From Faecalibacterium sp. UBA1771 (lineage in GTDB: Bacteria > Bacillota > Clostridia > Oscillospirales > Ruminococcaceae), in contig DCGT01000012.1 of NCBI GenBank assembly GCA_002315315.1, positions 1-31,943 of the forward strand: a stretch of 31,943 bases of DNA. The letters run 5' to 3'. Position numbers and translations under genes: made by a program. The notes beneath the pieces were generated by a model. The model had not been told where the DNA came from, did not search any database, and saw nothing but the letters and a program-made list of their open reading frames with translations. Position 1 is the first letter of the stretch, and each line of letters begins with the position of its first letter. This document shows positions 30,786 through 31,943 of this stretch, piece after piece.

Positions 30786-31237
30786 TTTTTCCACTCCTTT
30801 GTATCGATAATCACGGTAACGGGACCGTCATTTTCAAGCTTAACACTCATATCGTCGCCGAATTCACCTGTCTTAACGCTTTTAAGTCCCTTGCCCGCCA
30901 TATAGCGGCAGAACTCGTTATAGGCATCGAGCGAAAACGGTTTTTTGGCGGCATAGGAAAAGGACGGACGCATACCGCTCTTGGTATCAGCAAACAGTGT
31001 AAAATTCGGAACTATCAGTACCTCATAATTCAAGTCGAGTGCCGAAAGATTCATCTTGCCGTTTTGGTCGGAAAATATACGCAGTCCTGCGATTTTGTCG
31101 CAGAACTTTGGTATTATTTCGAACGTATCATCTTCACACGAAGCAAACAGCACCAACAGACCCTGACCTATCGAGCGTGTTTCTCCGCTCTCAACCGTTA
31201 CCGAAGCAGATTTGACTCTTTGTATTACAGCTCTCAT
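30782..31237 (-). CDS. dtd: D-aminoacyl-tRNA deacylase (Dtd)
   Basis: Removes D-amino acids, and glycine mischarged on tRNA-Ala, from tRNA. 151 residues, full length. MRAVIQRVKSASVTV (1-15) and GLLVLF are typical, and the second active-site motif NDGPVT with its Gly-cisPro is intact. The first motif, usually SQFT, reads PNFT (VPNFTLFADTKSGMRPSF), so the Ser and Gln are changed while Phe-Thr stays. Start at 31237 lies beside the relA stop. It should still fold as Dtd, but catalytic effect of the changes is unknown. Confidence 0.9.
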   Translation of the reverse strand: MRAVIQRVKSASVTVESGETRSIGQGLLVLFASCEDDTFEIIPKFCDKIAGLRIFSDQNGKMNLSALDLNYEVLIVPNFTLFADTKSGMRPSFSYAAKKPFSLDAYNEFCRYMAGKGLKSVKTGEFGDDMSVKLENDGPVTVIIDTKEWKK

Positions 31238-31238
31238 A

Positions 31239-31943
31239 TCATACCTGTCTTTCGACCGTGAGCACATCACTTATCTTGCGAAGCTTTTGCATAACCGTTT
31301 TCAGATGTTCGGTGTTGCTTATTCCCACCGTAGTCACAAAATACACCCTGCCGTCGTTGGTCGTGCGGACATTCATTGCGTAAATCGGAATGTGCATATT
31401 GGAAAGCTGTGTACTGACATCGGCAATAAGGCCGTCTCTATCCATACAATTAATATCAAGCGTTGCCTTAAAGCTCTCACGAACATTGGCGCTCCACGAA
31501 ACCCTGACCCAGCGCAGTGAGTTTTCGTCAAGGTAATGCGCCGCAGTTACGTTGCGGCAATCTCGTTTGTGTATCGAAACTCCCTGTCCTCTTGTGATAA
31601 ACCCGATTATTTCATCACCCGGGAGCGGATTACAACAGTGTGCAAAACGGACAAGGCAGTTATCGAGACCCTCGACTATTACGCCGTCCGACGATTTTTC
31701 CTTGGCAATGGGGACGTCGAAAGCAGTTTTGGTATCCTCGGTTTTACACAGCTTGGCATATTCGTCGCGGACCTTGGGCATTATGCGCGACATCAATATT
31801 CCGCCATATCCGATTGCGGCGTACATTTCCTCAGCCGACGGGAACTTTTGACGCTTTACTATCGTGTCGATAAAATCGTCATACTTGTCGGCGGGTATGC
31901 TTATCAAATGGCGGCGAAGCTCGCGGTCGAACTGCTGCTTGCC
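31239..31943 (-). CDS. relA: Bifunctional (p)ppGpp synthetase/hydrolase RelA/SpoT, C-terminal part
   Basis: The last 234 codons of a Rel protein; the 5' part lies beyond the window. The frame stays open to the window edge and begins with DRELRRHLISIP, typical of the region after the TGS domain. A conserved-cysteine/RIS region (RFAHCCNPLPGDEIIGFITR, with GVSIHKRDCRN) and a C-terminal ACT domain (about the last 80 residues, LDINCMDRDGLIADVSTQLS) follow. This half senses ribosome and tRNA state and regulates the N-terminal alarmone synthetase and hydrolase sites. It heads the dtd-MBL-hemZ run as seen here. Confidence 0.93.
   Translation of the reverse strand, partial: GKQQFDRELRRHLISIPADKYDDFIDTIVKRQKFPSAEEMYAAIGYGGILMSRIMPKVRDEYAKLCKTEDTKTAFDVPIAKEKSSDGVIVEGLDNCLVRFAHCCNPLPGDEIIGFITRGQGVSIHKRDCRNVTAAHYLDENSLRWVRVSWSANVRESFKATLDINCMDRDGLIADVSTQLSNMHIPIYAMNVRTTNDGRVYFVTTVGISNTEHLKTVMQKLRKISDVLTVERQV

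Noticed and set aside
1..31943. CRISPR array or restriction/defence island
   Set aside because: No regularly spaced repeats of 25-37 bases and no cas, methylase/nuclease or toxin-antitoxin pair was seen; the only accessory region is the element end at 1-3.5 kb.

Overview
The window looks like a chromosomal segment of an anaerobic, spore-forming Firmicute (class Clostridia, probably the Ruminococcaceae/Oscillospirales side). The clues are the yabM-mazG-HU-rqcP-yabP-yabQ-divIC sporulation/division cluster, a relA-dtd-MBL-hemZ cluster, type III glutamine synthetase and an indolepyruvate:ferredoxin oxidoreductase operon. Species cannot be named from this sequence.

Left part (1-3.5 kb): the recombination end of an integrated mobile element. 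A consensus promoter (88-116) and a long leader precede an excisionase-like HTH gene, an archaeo-eukaryotic-type primase, a SHOCT-like small protein nested over the primase 3' end, and a large serine recombinase whose N-terminal catalytic motif cannot be found. The remnant or element lies at the 3' side of a tRNA-Leu(UAG) gene. The rest of the element, if any, would lie left of position 1.

3.5-17 kb: tRNA-Leu and a divergent rhomboid-like membrane protein; murD overlapping a PLP lyase-family gene; glnN on the other strand; then a five-gene minus-strand operon (phenylacetate-CoA ligase, iorA, iorB, a second phenylacetate-CoA ligase, tandem-ACT protein), which should interconvert aromatic 2-oxo acids, arylacetyl-CoAs and arylacetates. 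Two overlapping nucleoside hydrolase genes follow, each with different active-site departures.

17-24 kb: a polysaccharide deacetylase, a cysK-cysE cysteine synthesis pair, an HPr-like protein without the phosphorylated histidine, a small unknown helical protein, a THUMP-type RNA methyltransferase, a long-form hibernation factor (hpf) with a perfect 20-bp palindrome in its leader, and a MoaF-like protein.

24-32 kb: a long, co-directional minus-strand run, transcribed from relA (cut by the window end) through dtd, an MBL hydrolase, hemZ, a small helical protein, a spoVB-like flippase, mazG, HU, rqcP, yabP, yabQ and divIC. Several junctions are ATGA or similar overlaps, so translational coupling is likely.

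Most of the window is ordinary core genome. The most interesting points are the recombinase with no visible catalytic serine, the nucleoside hydrolase pair, the dual-ligase IOR operon, the palindrome ahead of hpf, a Dtd with a changed active-site motif, and a possible dispersed repeat or structured RNA at 20.8 kb. I did not see a clear undescribed defence or signalling system. All calls are by eye, without database searches.
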